From Bacteroides sp. (GTDB lineage: Bacteria > Bacteroidota > Bacteroidia > Bacteroidales > Muribaculaceae): DNA of 64,000 nucleotides. The DNA lies in contig JAAVDA010000022.1 of assembly GCA_014802045.1 (NCBI GenBank), forward strand, positions 9,539-73,538. The letters run 5' to 3'. Below, one piece after another: positions 1-10,410 of this stretch (position 1 is its first letter; each line of letters opens with the position of its first letter). Under the pieces are notes generated by a model. It made no database searches and was not told where the DNA came from. It was given only the letters and a program-made list of their open reading frames with translations. The translations under genes and the position numbers were made by a program.

Positions 1-16
1 GTCACCGCAGAAATGT

Positions 17-1396
17 TCAGAAAGAGTAGCTGATTCCGATTGAGGGCACGAAAGCCTTCACGCTGTAGTCGGCTTTGAAGGTGGTTTCAGCCGGGAGCTG
101 GAGAGCCGGATTTCGGGCTGCGAGGAGGTCGGTATAGGTGCAGGATGCATTGTCCTCACCGAGTCCGGCCACATACATGAAGGCCACGTCGATAGATAGA
201 TTTCCAATCGGGCGGAAAGAGAATCCAACGGCCGGCTCTATCTTGGTCATTCCGGGAGTTTCCGGATTATAGTGGAGGGTGCTCACCGGTGTTGTGTCGA
301 TCATCATTCCGGCTCTCAGGTCGAGGCGTTGTGTGAGAGCATACTGCGCTCCGGCTTTTACAGCCCATGCATTGGAGTAGTTTTTTGTGAGGTGCTGGTC
401 GTAGGGAGTGAGCTGTTCTGCGAGGAAATCGATATCGAGGTGGCGATATGCGTGCCATCCTGTGAGCTGTGCGTCGAGAGCGAGAGTGAGGCGGGAGGTC
501 GGGCGGTAGCTCACCCCGAAGTTAAGCACATATGGACAGGGCATCTCTGCGGCGAAGTTGGCGGAGTTGATAATGTTGAGGTCGCCCTCCAGTATGGCTC
601 TTGCCACTTCGTTGGCATAGTCTACGGTGGCTTCGCCGGCCTTTACCTTCATCATCATCTTGGAGCGGAAGGATGCCCCGACGGTCACACGGTCGCTGAC
701 ATCGAACATCGCTCCGACATTCACACCTACGGCTACATCTGAGGTGCCCTTGAGATTTACCGATGCCGGTGTTGTGGTGCCAAAGCGATATGAAGGGTCG
801 AGTCCCATGGCCTGAGAAGCTCCTGTGGCCTGGAGCACGGTAAGAAGCCGGTCGAGCGACGATGAGCTTACGAGACCTTTGTTGAGGTCTACGGAGCCCC
901 ATGTGAGCATCAGTCCGGCTCCTACCGACAGGCGCGGGGTGATTTTCCATGAGAGTGTGGGCTGGATAGTGTAGGTGGCGAGATCAACCTTTTGGCTGAG
1001 CACAGCTCCGGGCCAGTTGTCGGTCCAGTTGATGCTGCTGCCGTAGGGAGTGAAGAAGCTCACTCCGGCCTGAAAGTTATCGTAGATTTTGAAAGATGCA
1101 TGAAAGGCCAGGGGAGTGCTGAGCGCATTGCGGGTTTTATATTCCACGCCGTCCACTTTAGCGTCGGCTATAGCTTTTATGCCGGTGAATGTGCCGGAGA
1201 GGTCAAGGGTTTTGTCGGAGAATGCGAGTCCGGCCGGATTGAAAAGCATGCTTTCGGCTCCGAGTTTCATCGCTACTCCCACATGACCCATGCCGAGCTG
1301 CTTGGCGCTAAGGGTGTTCACCTGATATCCTTCAGCCATGAGAGTGAAGCTGCATGCCGCCGCGGCAATTGTGGTCAGTAAAAATTTTCTAATCAT
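17..1396 (-). CDS. OmpP1/FadL-family outer membrane transport protein
   Basis: 459 aa; signal peptide, 'GYQVNTLSAKQLGMGHVGVAMKLGAESMLFNPAGLAF' N-terminus typical of FadL/OmpP1 barrels, C-terminal aromatic 'GISYSF'. Confidence 0.85.
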   Translation of the reverse strand: MIRKFLLTTIAAAACSFTLMAEGYQVNTLSAKQLGMGHVGVAMKLGAESMLFNPAGLAFSDKTLDLSGTFTGIKAIADAKVDGVEYKTRNALSTPLAFHASFKIYDNFQAGVSFFTPYGSSINWTDNWPGAVLSQKVDLATYTIQPTLSWKITPRLSVGAGLMLTWGSVDLNKGLVSSSSLDRLLTVLQATGASQAMGLDPSYRFGTTTPASVNLKGTSDVAVGVNVGAMFDVSDRVTVGASFRSKMMMKVKAGEATVDYANEVARAILEGDLNIINSANFAAEMPCPYVLNFGVSYRPTSRLTLALDAQLTGWHAYRHLDIDFLAEQLTPYDQHLTKNYSNAWAVKAGAQYALTQRLDLRAGMMIDTTPVSTLHYNPETPGMTKIEPAVGFSFRPIGNLSIDVAFMYVAGLGEDNASCTYTDLLAARNPALQLPAETTFKADYSVKAFVPSIGISYSF

Positions 1397-1491
1397 AAGT
1401 TTTTTGATGTATTATGTCAGAAGAGAGTTTTGTTGATTGTTTATTTTCCACAAAGGTAGGTATCTTTGTCGGGGTATGCAAACGGCACAAA

Positions 1492-1517
1492 AAAAGAGCT
1501 GCCCACGCAGCCCTTTT
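1492..1517 (-). terminator. Hairpin aaaagagctgc/gcagccctttt, possible terminator of the lpxH-like operon
   Basis: 11-bp stem with one mismatch, followed on the minus strand by a T-run; lies about 230 bp past the stop of 1746..2507. Confidence 0.4.
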
Positions 1518-1745
1518 CTATGAGTTTCAAAGGGTATGATTTCTAAGGTAAAAAAGATTGTTTTAAGTCAGTGGCACAAAGGTATTCCTAAAAACTCGGT
1601 TAAACGAAAAAAAAAACATGTTATGTAACATTGTTTTTTCGCAGCGAGATTTGAATTCGGACTATACACTCTGATTTATAATAAAATAGCGAAGATTGCT
1701 ATGGAGAGATTCGTTTATTAAAGAATGTTAATTCGGGCCTGCCGG

Positions 1746-2507
1746 TCAGAAATCGATACTTTTCAGCTCCAGAATCCCACCTCGGAATGTGGCATAAGAT
1801 ATTCTTGTGAAAGACTCTCCGAGTATCATCAGGGTGGTGTGAGGGGCAATGGAGTGGGTGAGGGGAGTGTGGCGGTGACCGAAGATGAAATAGTCCACAT
1901 GGCCGAGTCTGGCCATGTAATCTTTGGCGAAAATCACAAGCCTGTCATCGTCATAGAGCCGGGGCGGGGGGAGCACGCCTTTCATACGGGAGCTTGACGA
2001 CCATCTGTGGGCAAACTCAACCGTCCACCTGGGATGGATGGCGGCAAACAGGCGTTGACAAAACCGGTTTCGGAATATTTTCTGCATCCTCCGGTAGGAT
2101 GGACGCGGTTCGCCGGCTCCGTCGCCGTGTTCCATCACGAAGCGCTTGCCGTCGATAATCCTGTCGGCCACTCCGTCTATGGCCTCAAGGCCGATTTCTT
2201 CGGGAAGATAGTCGAAAATCCAGATGTCGTGGTTGCCCTTGAGCCAGGTGATGCGGGTGCCGGAGTCGGCCAACCGGGCGAGCGCACCGAAAAAGCGGAC
2301 GAATCCGCGGGGCACCACCGTGCGATACTCATACCAATAGTCGAGCGCATCGCCCAATATATAAAGTTCGCGCGCGTGAGGCCTGATAGAGTCAAGCCAG
2401 TCGGCAATCTTTCTCTCATGGGAGGCCTGGTCAGCGATATATCCGGCGCCGAGATGAATGTCGGATATGAAATAAACGGTGTCTCTTTGCACTGCAGACT
2501 GTGTCAT
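1746..2507 (-). CDS. UDP-2,3-diacylglucosamine diphosphatase-like metallophosphoesterase (LpxH family)
   Basis: 253 aa; 'FISDIHLGA', 'LGDALDYWYEY', 'KGNHDIW', 'EHGD', 'FGHRHTP' metallophosphoesterase motifs. Confidence 0.85.
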   Translation of the reverse strand: MTQSAVQRDTVYFISDIHLGAGYIADQASHERKIADWLDSIRPHARELYILGDALDYWYEYRTVVPRGFVRFFGALARLADSGTRITWLKGNHDIWIFDYLPEEIGLEAIDGVADRIIDGKRFVMEHGDGAGEPRPSYRRMQKIFRNRFCQRLFAAIHPRWTVEFAHRWSSSSRMKGVLPPPRLYDDDRLVIFAKDYMARLGHVDYFIFGHRHTPLTHSIAPHTTLMILGESFTRISYATFRGGILELKSIDF

Positions 2508-2512
2508 AAGGC

Positions 2513-2836
2513 TCAGAGAAATCCGAGATCGAGTTTGGCCTCCTCGCTCATCATGTCCTTATTCCATTCGGGTTCGAACACAATTCGGATATCCACACTT
2601 TTGATTCCTTCGATGCTTTCGAGCTTTATGCGGGCATCCTCCACAATGAAGTCGGCTGCCGGACAGTTGGGGGCTGTGAGCGTCATGTCAATTTTCAGAT
2701 TGGCTTCATCGTCTATGTCTATGTTGTAGATTAGCCCCATGTTGTAGATATCAACCGGTATTTCGGGGTCATAGACGGTTTTGAGCATCTCTACCGTCTT
2801 TTCTTCAAGCGCAAGGCGCTCCTGAGGTGTCAGCAT
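2513..2836 (-). CDS. DUF59/MIP18-family Fe-S cluster assembly protein (SufT/PaaD-like)
   Basis: 107 aa; 'VYDPEIPVDIYNMGLIYNIDI', 'MTLTAPNCPAADFI'. Confidence 0.85.
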   Translation of the reverse strand: MLTPQERLALEEKTVEMLKTVYDPEIPVDIYNMGLIYNIDIDDEANLKIDMTLTAPNCPAADFIVEDARIKLESIEGIKSVDIRIVFEPEWNKDMMSEEAKLDLGFL

Positions 2837-4190
2837 AAGCAGTGGATTTACTGGGTTTGTTGTTGAAATATAGTCGGGTCTCCTCTCTGACCGTGCGCCG
2901 GAGCATAATCAGGGTAGCCATGGTCGGAAATGCCATGAGGGCATAGAAGAGATCGCAGAGAGCCACGGCCGCCGTCATCGGCACCACGGCAAAGATTATG
3001 AGCGAGAGGATAAAGAAATAGGTGTAGGCTTTGCGGCCTCGGTTGCCGAAGAGATAGGCCGCGCAGCTCGAACCATAGAAAGAATAGGTGAACATCGACG
3101 ACATGGCGAAGCAGGTCACGATGGCGGTAAGGAGGTAGCCCCCCATAGGGATGGAGCGATTGAAAGCTTCAAGAGCTATTCCGAGCCCTTGTGTGCCCTC
3201 CGGGTAGAGGTCACCGCCGAGCAGTATGGCAAATGCAGTGAGAGTGCAGACAAGGCCGGAGTCGATGGCCGGTCCGAGCATGGCTACGAGTCCTTCGCGC
3301 ACGGGCGAAGTATTGGCGGAGGTGCCATGCATGATGGATGCCGTGCCCACTCCGGCATCGTTGACCAGAGCGGCTCTTCTGGCTCCGATTATGGCTATCC
3401 CGGCAAGCGCGCCCCAACCGGCGCGGAGAGAGAAGGCTTCTGAAAATATAGCATGCACAGCGGCGGGCACTTCGTTGAGATTGGTGAGTATTATGTAAGT
3501 CACCATTATAAAATAGGCCCCCACCATAAACGGCACCATCACTGTGGCCACCGAAGCTATTCTCTTTATGCCCCCGAGCACCACGAGTGCCACTGTGGCG
3601 GCGATGGCTATTCCGATAGAGAGATGAAGGGCGAGCGAACGCGAGGCCACACCGGCCTGAGCGGCGGTAGATGCGATTGCCTCCGTAAGCTGGTTGGCAT
3701 TCATGATGCATAGTGTGCCGAACATTCCGGCCACGGCGAAACACACGGCCATAGGGCGCCATTTCCGGCCGAGCCCCTGCTCTATTATGTGCATAGGACC
3801 ACCGGAAGGCTCTCCGGTGGGGCTGTGTCGCCGGAACTTGATGGCAAGCACCCCTTCATGATATTTGGTACTCATGCCCACGATGGCGCTTACCCACATC
3901 CAGAAGATGGCTCCCGGACCTCCCATGGCTATGGCAATCGCCACCCCTGCTATATTGCCCATTCCCACGGTGGCGGCCACAACCGACACGAGAGCCTGAG
4001 CTGAGCTTATGCCGGTGGATGAGCTGCCGCGGCTGCCGCGAAGCGCTCTCAGAGCCTCCGGAAGACGGCGCAGGGAAACCATGCCGGAATAGGCAAACAG
4101 AAACAGGCCGCCCCCTATCAGAACGGCAAAAAGGGGATAGCCGCACAATGTGTCGGCTATCTCCGTGAGTATGCTTGCTATTTTTTCCAA
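2805..4190 (-). CDS. Sodium:alanine symporter family (AGCS) transporter
   Basis: 461 aa polytopic; 'VAATVGMGNIAGVAIAIAMGGPGAIFWMW', 'NDAGVGTASIMHG'. Confidence 0.9.
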   Translation of the reverse strand: MEKIASILTEIADTLCGYPLFAVLIGGGLFLFAYSGMVSLRRLPEALRALRGSRGSSSTGISSAQALVSVVAATVGMGNIAGVAIAIAMGGPGAIFWMWVSAIVGMSTKYHEGVLAIKFRRHSPTGEPSGGPMHIIEQGLGRKWRPMAVCFAVAGMFGTLCIMNANQLTEAIASTAAQAGVASRSLALHLSIGIAIAATVALVVLGGIKRIASVATVMVPFMVGAYFIMVTYIILTNLNEVPAAVHAIFSEAFSLRAGWGALAGIAIIGARRAALVNDAGVGTASIMHGTSANTSPVREGLVAMLGPAIDSGLVCTLTAFAILLGGDLYPEGTQGLGIALEAFNRSIPMGGYLLTAIVTCFAMSSMFTYSFYGSSCAAYLFGNRGRKAYTYFFILSLIIFAVVPMTAAVALCDLFYALMAFPTMATLIMLRRTVREETRLYFNNKPSKSTAYADTSGAPCA

Positions 4191-5087
4191 TCAGACGAGA
4201 TGACGAATTAGCTCCTCTCTGTCGCCGGGCAGGAGGTCGATTACCGGAATCTCAATCATGGTATAGGCTCCGGGCTTCTGAATCATAGAAGCGCGTGCCA
4301 CACCAACGAGAATCTGGGCTGTGAGGGCGGGGTTATTGATGCTCATGTTGAACTCGAAGCGCTGGTTCTGGGTCTTGCCCGACACACCTTTGCGCACCAT
4401 GTTCACACCATGGCCCATATCTTTCACCTCGTCTACAGAAGCCACCTGCATCACGTGAGTTTCATCTGAAGCGAAATAGGGGTCTTCTTTCACCGCGCGA
4501 GTCACCTCCTGGAGCGACGCGCCATCTTCGAGTTCCACATAGACCATGCGGCGGTGTATGCCTGTGCCGAGAGGAATGGTCATGGAGAGAGCGTTCTTTA
4601 CTCCGGGCTTGGATTTCACACACACTGTGTGGCCCATGCTCATGCCGGGACCGAAGTTGGTATATGTGATGCCCTTGGGGGCCGCGGCCTGAAGCAGGGT
4701 GCGCACAACCGAGTCGCTGCCCGGATCCCATCCGGCCGAGATTATTGCGACAGTGCCGTTGGCCTTGGCAATTTTGTCGAGGTTGCTGCGGAGGTCGGCG
4801 ATAGAGGTGTGGATGTCGTAGCTGTCAACAGTGTTGATACCCTCTGCCAGAAGCACAGCGGCATGTTTCTCCACTTCGCGGGTGGGAGTGCAGAGGATAG
4901 CCACGTCTACCTTTCCGAGGGTATGGATATCGGTTGTCACCTGATAGGGTGCGAGTTCGGCCGGAATCTCACTGACGCTGCGGCGCACAATGCCCGCAAT
5001 CTCAAAATCGGGTGCTTCCTGAAGGGCTTCGAGAACGAAGCGTCCGATGTTGCCGTAGCCAACTACGGCGGCTCTGATTTTTGTCAT
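4191..5087 (-). CDS. ddh: meso-diaminopimelate D-dehydrogenase
   Basis: 'MTKIRAAVVGYGNIGRFVLEALQEAPDFEIAGIVRR', 'DSYDIHTSI', 'SAGWDPGSDS', 'GPGMSMGHTVCVK'; ORF track starts upstream at 5147 but ATG at 5087 fits the family N-terminus. Confidence 0.9.
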   Translation of the reverse strand: MTKIRAAVVGYGNIGRFVLEALQEAPDFEIAGIVRRSVSEIPAELAPYQVTTDIHTLGKVDVAILCTPTREVEKHAAVLLAEGINTVDSYDIHTSIADLRSNLDKIAKANGTVAIISAGWDPGSDSVVRTLLQAAAPKGITYTNFGPGMSMGHTVCVKSKPGVKNALSMTIPLGTGIHRRMVYVELEDGASLQEVTRAVKEDPYFASDETHVMQVASVDEVKDMGHGVNMVRKGVSGKTQNQRFEFNMSINNPALTAQILVGVARASMIQKPGAYTMIEIPVIDLLPGDREELIRHLV

Positions 5088-5207
5088 ACTATGTAAATCT
5101 ATACTTGATGTTATCATGCGCGGGCACCGTTGCCGATGCCCGCACAATAGTTGCTGCCTTATGCCGTGGCGGAGATTATGCCCCGGCCATAAGATTAGAG
5201 GTTTGCT

Positions 5208-6413
5208 TTATTTCTTGGCGCTTACGATGGCCTGGGTGTCGCGGGCAATCATGAGCTCTTCGTCGGTAGGAATCACCACTACTTTCACTTTCGAAGCGGG
5301 AGTAGAGATTTCAGTCTCGGTGCCGCGTGTGCGGGCATTGAGCTCGTTGTCTATCTCCACGCCCATGAAAGCGAGGGGTGCGCACACGTTCTCACGCACT
5401 CCGGTCTGATTTTCGCCGACGCCGCCGGTAAATACGATTACATCCAGACCGCCCATTTCGGCTGCATACGCTCCGATATATTTCAAGATGCGCTGCTCAT
5501 ACATGTCGAGACCGAGTTTGGCGCGCTCATTGCCTTCGTTCACGGCATTTTCGATTTCGCGCATGTCGCTCGAAATCTCGCTCACGCCGGCCATGCCGCT
5601 CTCCTTGTTGATGATGCGCTGGAGGTCGTCGACAGTGTAGCCATGCTTGTGCATGAGATAGGTGAGGGCTCCTGGGTCTACATCACCCACACGCGTGCCC
5701 ATCATCAGACCCTCGGTGGGGGTGAGACCCATGGAGGTGTCTACGCTCTTGCCTCCGAGCACAGCGGTGATAGAGCCGCCGTTGCCGATATGGCAGGTGA
5801 CCATCTTGAGCTTCGTGATGTCGAGGCCGAGGAATTCGGCGGCACGCTGCGACACGTAGCGGTGGCTGGTGCCGTGAAAGCCGTAGCGGCGCACCCCGTC
5901 TTCTTTGTAGAAGCGGTAGGGGAGTGCATACATAAACGATTTGGGCGGCATGGTCTGATGGAAAGCGGTGTCAAACACTCCAACCTGAGGCACATCGGGC
6001 ATCAGCGCCGAGATGGCCTCTATGCCGGTGATGTTGGCAGGATTGTGGAGAGGGGCCAGATCGTAGCAGTCTTTCACCTGCTGGATCACCTCGTCGGTGA
6101 TGAGCATGCTCGAATTGAACTTCTCCGCACCATGCACCACGCGGTGGCCCACGGCGTCGATTTCAGAATAGTTCTTGATGCAACCAACGGTGGGGTCTGT
6201 GAGGTTGTTGAGGATAGCCTGCACGGCTCCTTTGTGGTCTGTAAGGCCGAGCTCGGTAATCTCTTTGCTGCCGTCGGGGCGCTTGAACTTGAGGAATCCG
6301 TCGGGCAAACCGATTTTTTCAACGCCGCCTTCGGCGAGGGTAGAATCGGTGTCGGTGTCGATGAGCTTATATTTCACAGAGCTGCTGCCGCAGTTAAGCA
6401 CGAGTATCTTCAT
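5208..6413 (-). CDS. ackA: Acetate kinase
   Basis: 401 aa; 'MKILVLNCGSSSVKYKLID', 'HRVVHGAEKF', 'VFDTAFHQTMP', 'GFHGTSHRYV', 'VTCHIGNGGSITAV'. Confidence 0.97.
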   Translation of the reverse strand: MKILVLNCGSSSVKYKLIDTDTDSTLAEGGVEKIGLPDGFLKFKRPDGSKEITELGLTDHKGAVQAILNNLTDPTVGCIKNYSEIDAVGHRVVHGAEKFNSSMLITDEVIQQVKDCYDLAPLHNPANITGIEAISALMPDVPQVGVFDTAFHQTMPPKSFMYALPYRFYKEDGVRRYGFHGTSHRYVSQRAAEFLGLDITKLKMVTCHIGNGGSITAVLGGKSVDTSMGLTPTEGLMMGTRVGDVDPGALTYLMHKHGYTVDDLQRIINKESGMAGVSEISSDMREIENAVNEGNERAKLGLDMYEQRILKYIGAYAAEMGGLDVIVFTGGVGENQTGVRENVCAPLAFMGVEIDNELNARTRGTETEISTPASKVKVVVIPTDEELMIARDTQAIVSAKK

Positions 6414-6449
6414 GATTATTTATACTTTCTTTGTGGTGGTTTAGACTGA

Positions 6450-7460
6450 TTAGTGTTTGAGACCGATAGCCTGGTTGGCGGTCATGATGATGGTCTTGTA
6501 GATATCTTCGGGGAAGCATCCGCGAGAGAGGTCGTTGACGGGGGCGGCGAGACCCTGAAGCACCGGACCTACGGCCTGCACACCACCCAGACGCTGCACG
6601 AGCTTATAGGCGATATTGCCCACTTCGAGCGAGGGGAACACGATTACGTTGGCACGGCCGTTGAGGGGCGAATTGGGAGCCTTTGTGTTGGCTACGCCCG
6701 GCACAATGGCTGCATCGGCCTGAAGCTCGCCGTCGAGGATGAGGTCGGGAGCCATCTGCTTGGCAATCTCTGTGGCGCGGATCACTTTGTCTACGCGCTC
6801 ATGCTTGGCGCTCCCCTTGGTGGAGAAAGAGAGGATGGCCACCCGGGGCTCTATTCCGGCGATATCGCGTGCGGTCTGTGCGGCAGACACTGCAATCTGG
6901 GCAAGCTCCTCGGCCGACGGATCTGGCACAACAGCGCAATCGGCGAAGATGAGTATGCCGTCCGTGCCGAAATTAAGACCGGCCGGGAGAAGCATGAGGA
7001 ATGCGCCAGACACAACACTGATGCCGGGCTGGGTTTTGATGACCTGGAATGCGGCGCGAAGCACATTGCCGGTGGTGTTCATGGCTCCTGCCACCTGGCC
7101 GTCGGCATCGCCTGCCTTTACCATGAGGCAGCCAAGATAGAGAGGATTGGCGGTGGTGAGACGAGCCTCCTCCATAGTGATGCCTTTGCTCTTGCGGAGT
7201 TCGTAGAAAAGGGGAGCGTAACGGTCAATGACGGCCTCGTCGGCGGGGTTGACAATCACGGCATCCTTGATGTTTTCGAGCTTGAGTTCCTTAGCCATAG
7301 CCATGATGTCGACGGGATCGCCGATCAGCACGATTTCAGCGAGCTTTTCGCCGATTATACGGTCGGCAGCGGTGAGCGTACGGGGCTCTGTGCCTTCGGG
7401 CAGCACAATTCGCTGAGGATTGGCTTTGGCCTTGAGGGTCATCTTCTCAATAAGTTCCAT
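6450..7460 (-). CDS. pta: Phosphate acetyltransferase
   Basis: 'MELIEKMTLKAKANPQRIVLPEGTEPRTLTAADRI', 'GAMNTTGNVLRAAFQVI'; paired with ackA; ATG at 7460 preferred over 7580. Confidence 0.95.
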   Translation of the reverse strand: MELIEKMTLKAKANPQRIVLPEGTEPRTLTAADRIIGEKLAEIVLIGDPVDIMAMAKELKLENIKDAVIVNPADEAVIDRYAPLFYELRKSKGITMEEARLTTANPLYLGCLMVKAGDADGQVAGAMNTTGNVLRAAFQVIKTQPGISVVSGAFLMLLPAGLNFGTDGILIFADCAVVPDPSAEELAQIAVSAAQTARDIAGIEPRVAILSFSTKGSAKHERVDKVIRATEIAKQMAPDLILDGELQADAAIVPGVANTKAPNSPLNGRANVIVFPSLEVGNIAYKLVQRLGGVQAVGPVLQGLAAPVNDLSRGCFPEDIYKTIIMTANQAIGLKH

Positions 7461-7631
7461 GATGAGGTATTTCGATTGGTTAGTTATGAAATTTCTATAA
7501 TGATGCAAATTTAGCGCGAAATCCTCTAACCGCCGCCAAATCCTCAAAAAAAATCGTGTGCTTTTCACACTTTCAAACATTCATGCCCCGGGCGGCGTTA
7601 TAGAAGTAAAATTTACCAATTCCCAACAATT

Positions 7632-7814
7632 ATGAACGACTACAGAAAAAAACGTAAAAGTTCCACCAGTCTCTGGGTGGCAATCGGAGCGATAATCCTC
7701 ATTGTGCTTCTCATCGTATGGCTTACAATGGCCGATTTCTGGCATGACACAGATGTGGCCGCGTTTCTCACTCCGGCCGGTTTCAGCCAGGCCTTAAGCT
7801 TTCTGACCTTATGA
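7632..7814 (+). CDS. Small single-pass membrane protein
   Basis: 60 aa; one strong TM segment; 4-bp (ATGA) overlap with the next gene. Confidence 0.55.
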   Translation: MNDYRKKRKSSTSLWVAIGAIILIVLLIVWLTMADFWHDTDVAAFLTPAGFSQALSFLTL

Positions 7815-8101
7815 TTACCGCAGCTATTGGTGCCACCGACTGGCTTGTGTGGGCGCTCATAGGAGTGATTGGTGGCTATATGGCGGGTAGACTTCTCACC
7901 TCCGGCGGCATGGCTTTGGTCTTGCGTGTGATAATCGGTATTGCGGCAGCCATAGGTGGCGGATATGCATTCCTGATGTGGTTTGGTGAGAACGACTATG
8001 GCCAGACCATCTCGCTCGTGGGTTCGGTAGTGGTGTGTGGCATCGTATTATGGCTGATAAGCTTGATATTCAGATCGCCCGACACTCCGGAAGATGAATG
8101 A
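7811..8101 (+). CDS. Small membrane protein, GlsB/YeaQ/YmgE (transglycosylase-associated)-like
   Basis: 96 aa; three TM segments, Gly-rich 'LIGVIGGYMAGRLL'; overlaps preceding ORF by 4 bp. Confidence 0.55.
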   Translation: MITAAIGATDWLVWALIGVIGGYMAGRLLTSGGMALVLRVIIGIAAAIGGGYAFLMWFGENDYGQTISLVGSVVVCGIVLWLISLIFRSPDTPEDE

Positions 8102-8144
8102 TATTTCTATCGGTCTACCGACCGATAATACAGTAACTGAAAAG

Positions 8145-8184
8145 CCGAAAGCCTCACCAATCCGCGGATTGATGAGGCTTTCGG
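8145..8184. terminator. Bidirectional terminator between the small-membrane-protein pair and rplS
   Basis: ccgaaagcctca ... tgaggctttcgg with an inner palindrome aatccgcggatt; convergent genes. Confidence 0.75.
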
Positions 8185-8208
8185 TTTGTTGCGGATTGAT
8201 GTAATCTA

Positions 8209-8577
8209 TCAGTCGTTGGCCGGCTTGTTGATGACACGGCGCTCTTTAATACGAGCTTTCTTGCCGGTGAGGTTGCGGAGATAGTAGAGCTTCGCACGAC
8301 GAACCTTACCGTACTTGTTGACTGTGATAGAATCGATAAAGGGTGACTCGATGGGGAAGATACGCTCCACGCCGATATTGTCGCTCATCTTGCGAACGGT
8401 GAAACGCTTTTTGTCGCCCTCGCCCGAAATACGGATAACCACACCACGGTACTGCTGGATACGCTCCTTGTTGCCCTCTTTGATGCGGTAGGCCACGGTG
8501 ATGGTGTCGCCGGGACCGAATTCGGGATGTTTCTTGCCGGTAGCATATGCTTCCTCGACAACTTTAATTAAATCCAT
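8209..8577 (-). CDS. rplS: 50S ribosomal protein L19
   Basis: '[48 protein letters not shown]...[18 protein letters not shown]'. Confidence 0.97.
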   Translation of the reverse strand: MDLIKVVEEAYATGKKHPEFGPGDTITVAYRIKEGNKERIQQYRGVVIRISGEGDKKRFTVRKMSDNIGVERIFPIESPFIDSITVNKYGKVRRAKLYYLRNLTGKKARIKERRVINKPAND

Positions 8578-8810
8578 TTTTCTTTTAATTAAAATGTTAA
8601 CATTTACCACGCAATATGGCCAAGCCGCTTTGTCTTGCCAGAGATTGCGCTATTCGGCCGCAAAATTACGCTATTTATTCCATTTGCACAACACTATGCG
8701 CCCTTTTTCTGCATTCAGCGCCCGAAATTCAAAAAGTTTTGCCTAATTTTGCACCATAATAATAACTCTACAATAAGAACTCTACCTAAAATATCAAATC
8801 AATACGCGAT

Positions 8811-10325
8811 ATGGCTAAAAAAGCACTGCTGATGATTCTCGACGGATGGGGAATCGGCAACCACGACAAAAGCGACGTAATCTTCTCTACTCCCACACCC
8901 TATTGGGACTCGCTCATCGCCAACTATCCTAACTCGCAGCTTCAGGCAAGCGGTGAGAACGTAGGTCTGCCCGACGGACAGATGGGCAACTCTGAGGTGG
9001 GTCATCTCAATATCGGTGCCGGACGTGTGGTGTATCAGGACCTCGTGAAAATCAACAAGGCTTGCCGCGACGGTTCAATTCTCGAAAACCCTGAAATCAA
9101 GAGCGCTTTCTCATATGCCCGCGACAATGGCAAGGCTATCCATTTCATGGGGCTGACCTCCGACGGCGGTGTGCATTCATCGCTCGATCATCTTTTCGCT
9201 CTCTGCGACATAGCTAAGACCTATGGACTTGAAAAGGTGTATATCCACTGCTTTATGGACGGCCGCGACACCGACCCCCGAAGCGGAAAAGGCTTCATCG
9301 AGGCTCTCCGCAACCATTGCGAGAAGAGCGCCGGTGTGATTGCTTCGATTATTGGTCGCTACTATGCCATGGACCGCGACAAGCGCTGGGAGCGCGTGAA
9401 GGTGGCTTATGACCTCCTTGTGAAGGGTGAGGGCGAGCAGGCCACAGATATGGTTGCCGCCATGCAGAAATCGTATGATGAGGGTGTGACCGACGAGTTT
9501 GTGAAGCCGATCAACAATGCCAACGTAGACGGAACTATCAAGGAGGGCGACGCCGTGATTTTCTTCAACTACCGCAATGACCGCGCCAAAGAGCTCACCG
9601 TGGCTCTAACCCAGCACGATATCCCCGAAGCCGACATGAAGGTGATTCCCGGCTTGCAGTATTACTGCATGACTCCCTACGATGCATCCTTTACCGGCGT
9701 GCATATCATCTTCGACAAGGAGAATGTGGACAACACTCTGGGTGAATATCTGTCGTCGCTCTCAAAGAAGCAGCTTCATATAGCCGAGACTGAGAAGTAT
9801 GCCCACGTGACCTTCTTCTTCAATGGCGGCCGTGAAGCGCCCTATGAAGGTGAGGAACGAATACTGGTGGCGTCGCCTAAGGTGGCTACTTATGACCTCA
9901 AACCTGAGATGAGTGCTTTCGAGGTGTGCGACAAATTGGTTGACGCCATCCGCTCGCAGGAATTTGATTTCATTGTGGTAAACTATGCCAACGGCGATAT
10001 GGTGGGTCACACCGGAGTGTATGAAGCTATCGAAAAAGCAGTGAAGGCAGTGGATGAATGCGTGAAGCGCACTGTAGAAGCTGCCAAGGAGGCCGACTAT
10101 GAGGTGATAATAATTGCCGACCATGGTAACGCCGACAATGCTGTGAACCCCGACGGCACTCCCAACACAGCCCACTCGCTCAACCCTGTGCCGTGTGTGT
10201 ATGTGACCAAACGTGAAGGAGCTACCGTGGCCGACGGCAAACTCGCCGATGTGGCTCCCACCATCCTTACAATCATGGGCCTCCCGCAGCCGAAGGAGAT
10301 GACCGGCCATTCTCTCATTGGCTGA
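8811..10325 (+). CDS. gpmI: 2,3-bisphosphoglycerate-independent phosphoglycerate mutase
   Basis: 504 aa; '[11 protein letters not shown]', '[23 protein letters not shown]', '[14 protein letters not shown]', '[10 protein letters not shown]'. Confidence 0.97.
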   Translation: MAKKALLMILDGWGIGNHDKSDVIFSTPTPYWDSLIANYPNSQLQASGENVGLPDGQMGNSEVGHLNIGAGRVVYQDLVKINKACRDGSILENPEIKSAFSYARDNGKAIHFMGLTSDGGVHSSLDHLFALCDIAKTYGLEKVYIHCFMDGRDTDPRSGKGFIEALRNHCEKSAGVIASIIGRYYAMDRDKRWERVKVAYDLLVKGEGEQATDMVAAMQKSYDEGVTDEFVKPINNANVDGTIKEGDAVIFFNYRNDRAKELTVALTQHDIPEADMKVIPGLQYYCMTPYDASFTGVHIIFDKENVDNTLGEYLSSLSKKQLHIAETEKYAHVTFFFNGGREAPYEGEERILVASPKVATYDLKPEMSAFEVCDKLVDAIRSQEFDFIVVNYANGDMVGHTGVYEAIEKAVKAVDECVKRTVEAAKEADYEVIIIADHGNADNAVNPDGTPNTAHSLNPVPCVYVTKREGATVADGKLADVAPTILTIMGLPQPKEMTGHSLIG

Positions 10326-10363
10326 TAAGGTTGTGTAGGATACCACAAATCCAGATATAAGAA

Positions 10364-10410
10364 CACGGGGCGGAAAGACTATCGGTCTTTCCGCCCCGTG
10401 GCTTTTTTTT
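10364..10410. terminator. Strong intrinsic terminator between gpmI (+) and ogt-like gene (-)
   Basis: Perfect 16-bp stem cacggggcggaaagac/gtctttccgccccgtg, 5-nt loop, then gctttttttt. Confidence 0.9.

Noticed and set aside
6453-7514. 353-aa ORF antisense to pta
   Set aside because: pta is clearly real on the minus strand; the antisense frame has low-complexity His/Gly-rich composition with no domain signature, a by-product of codon usage.
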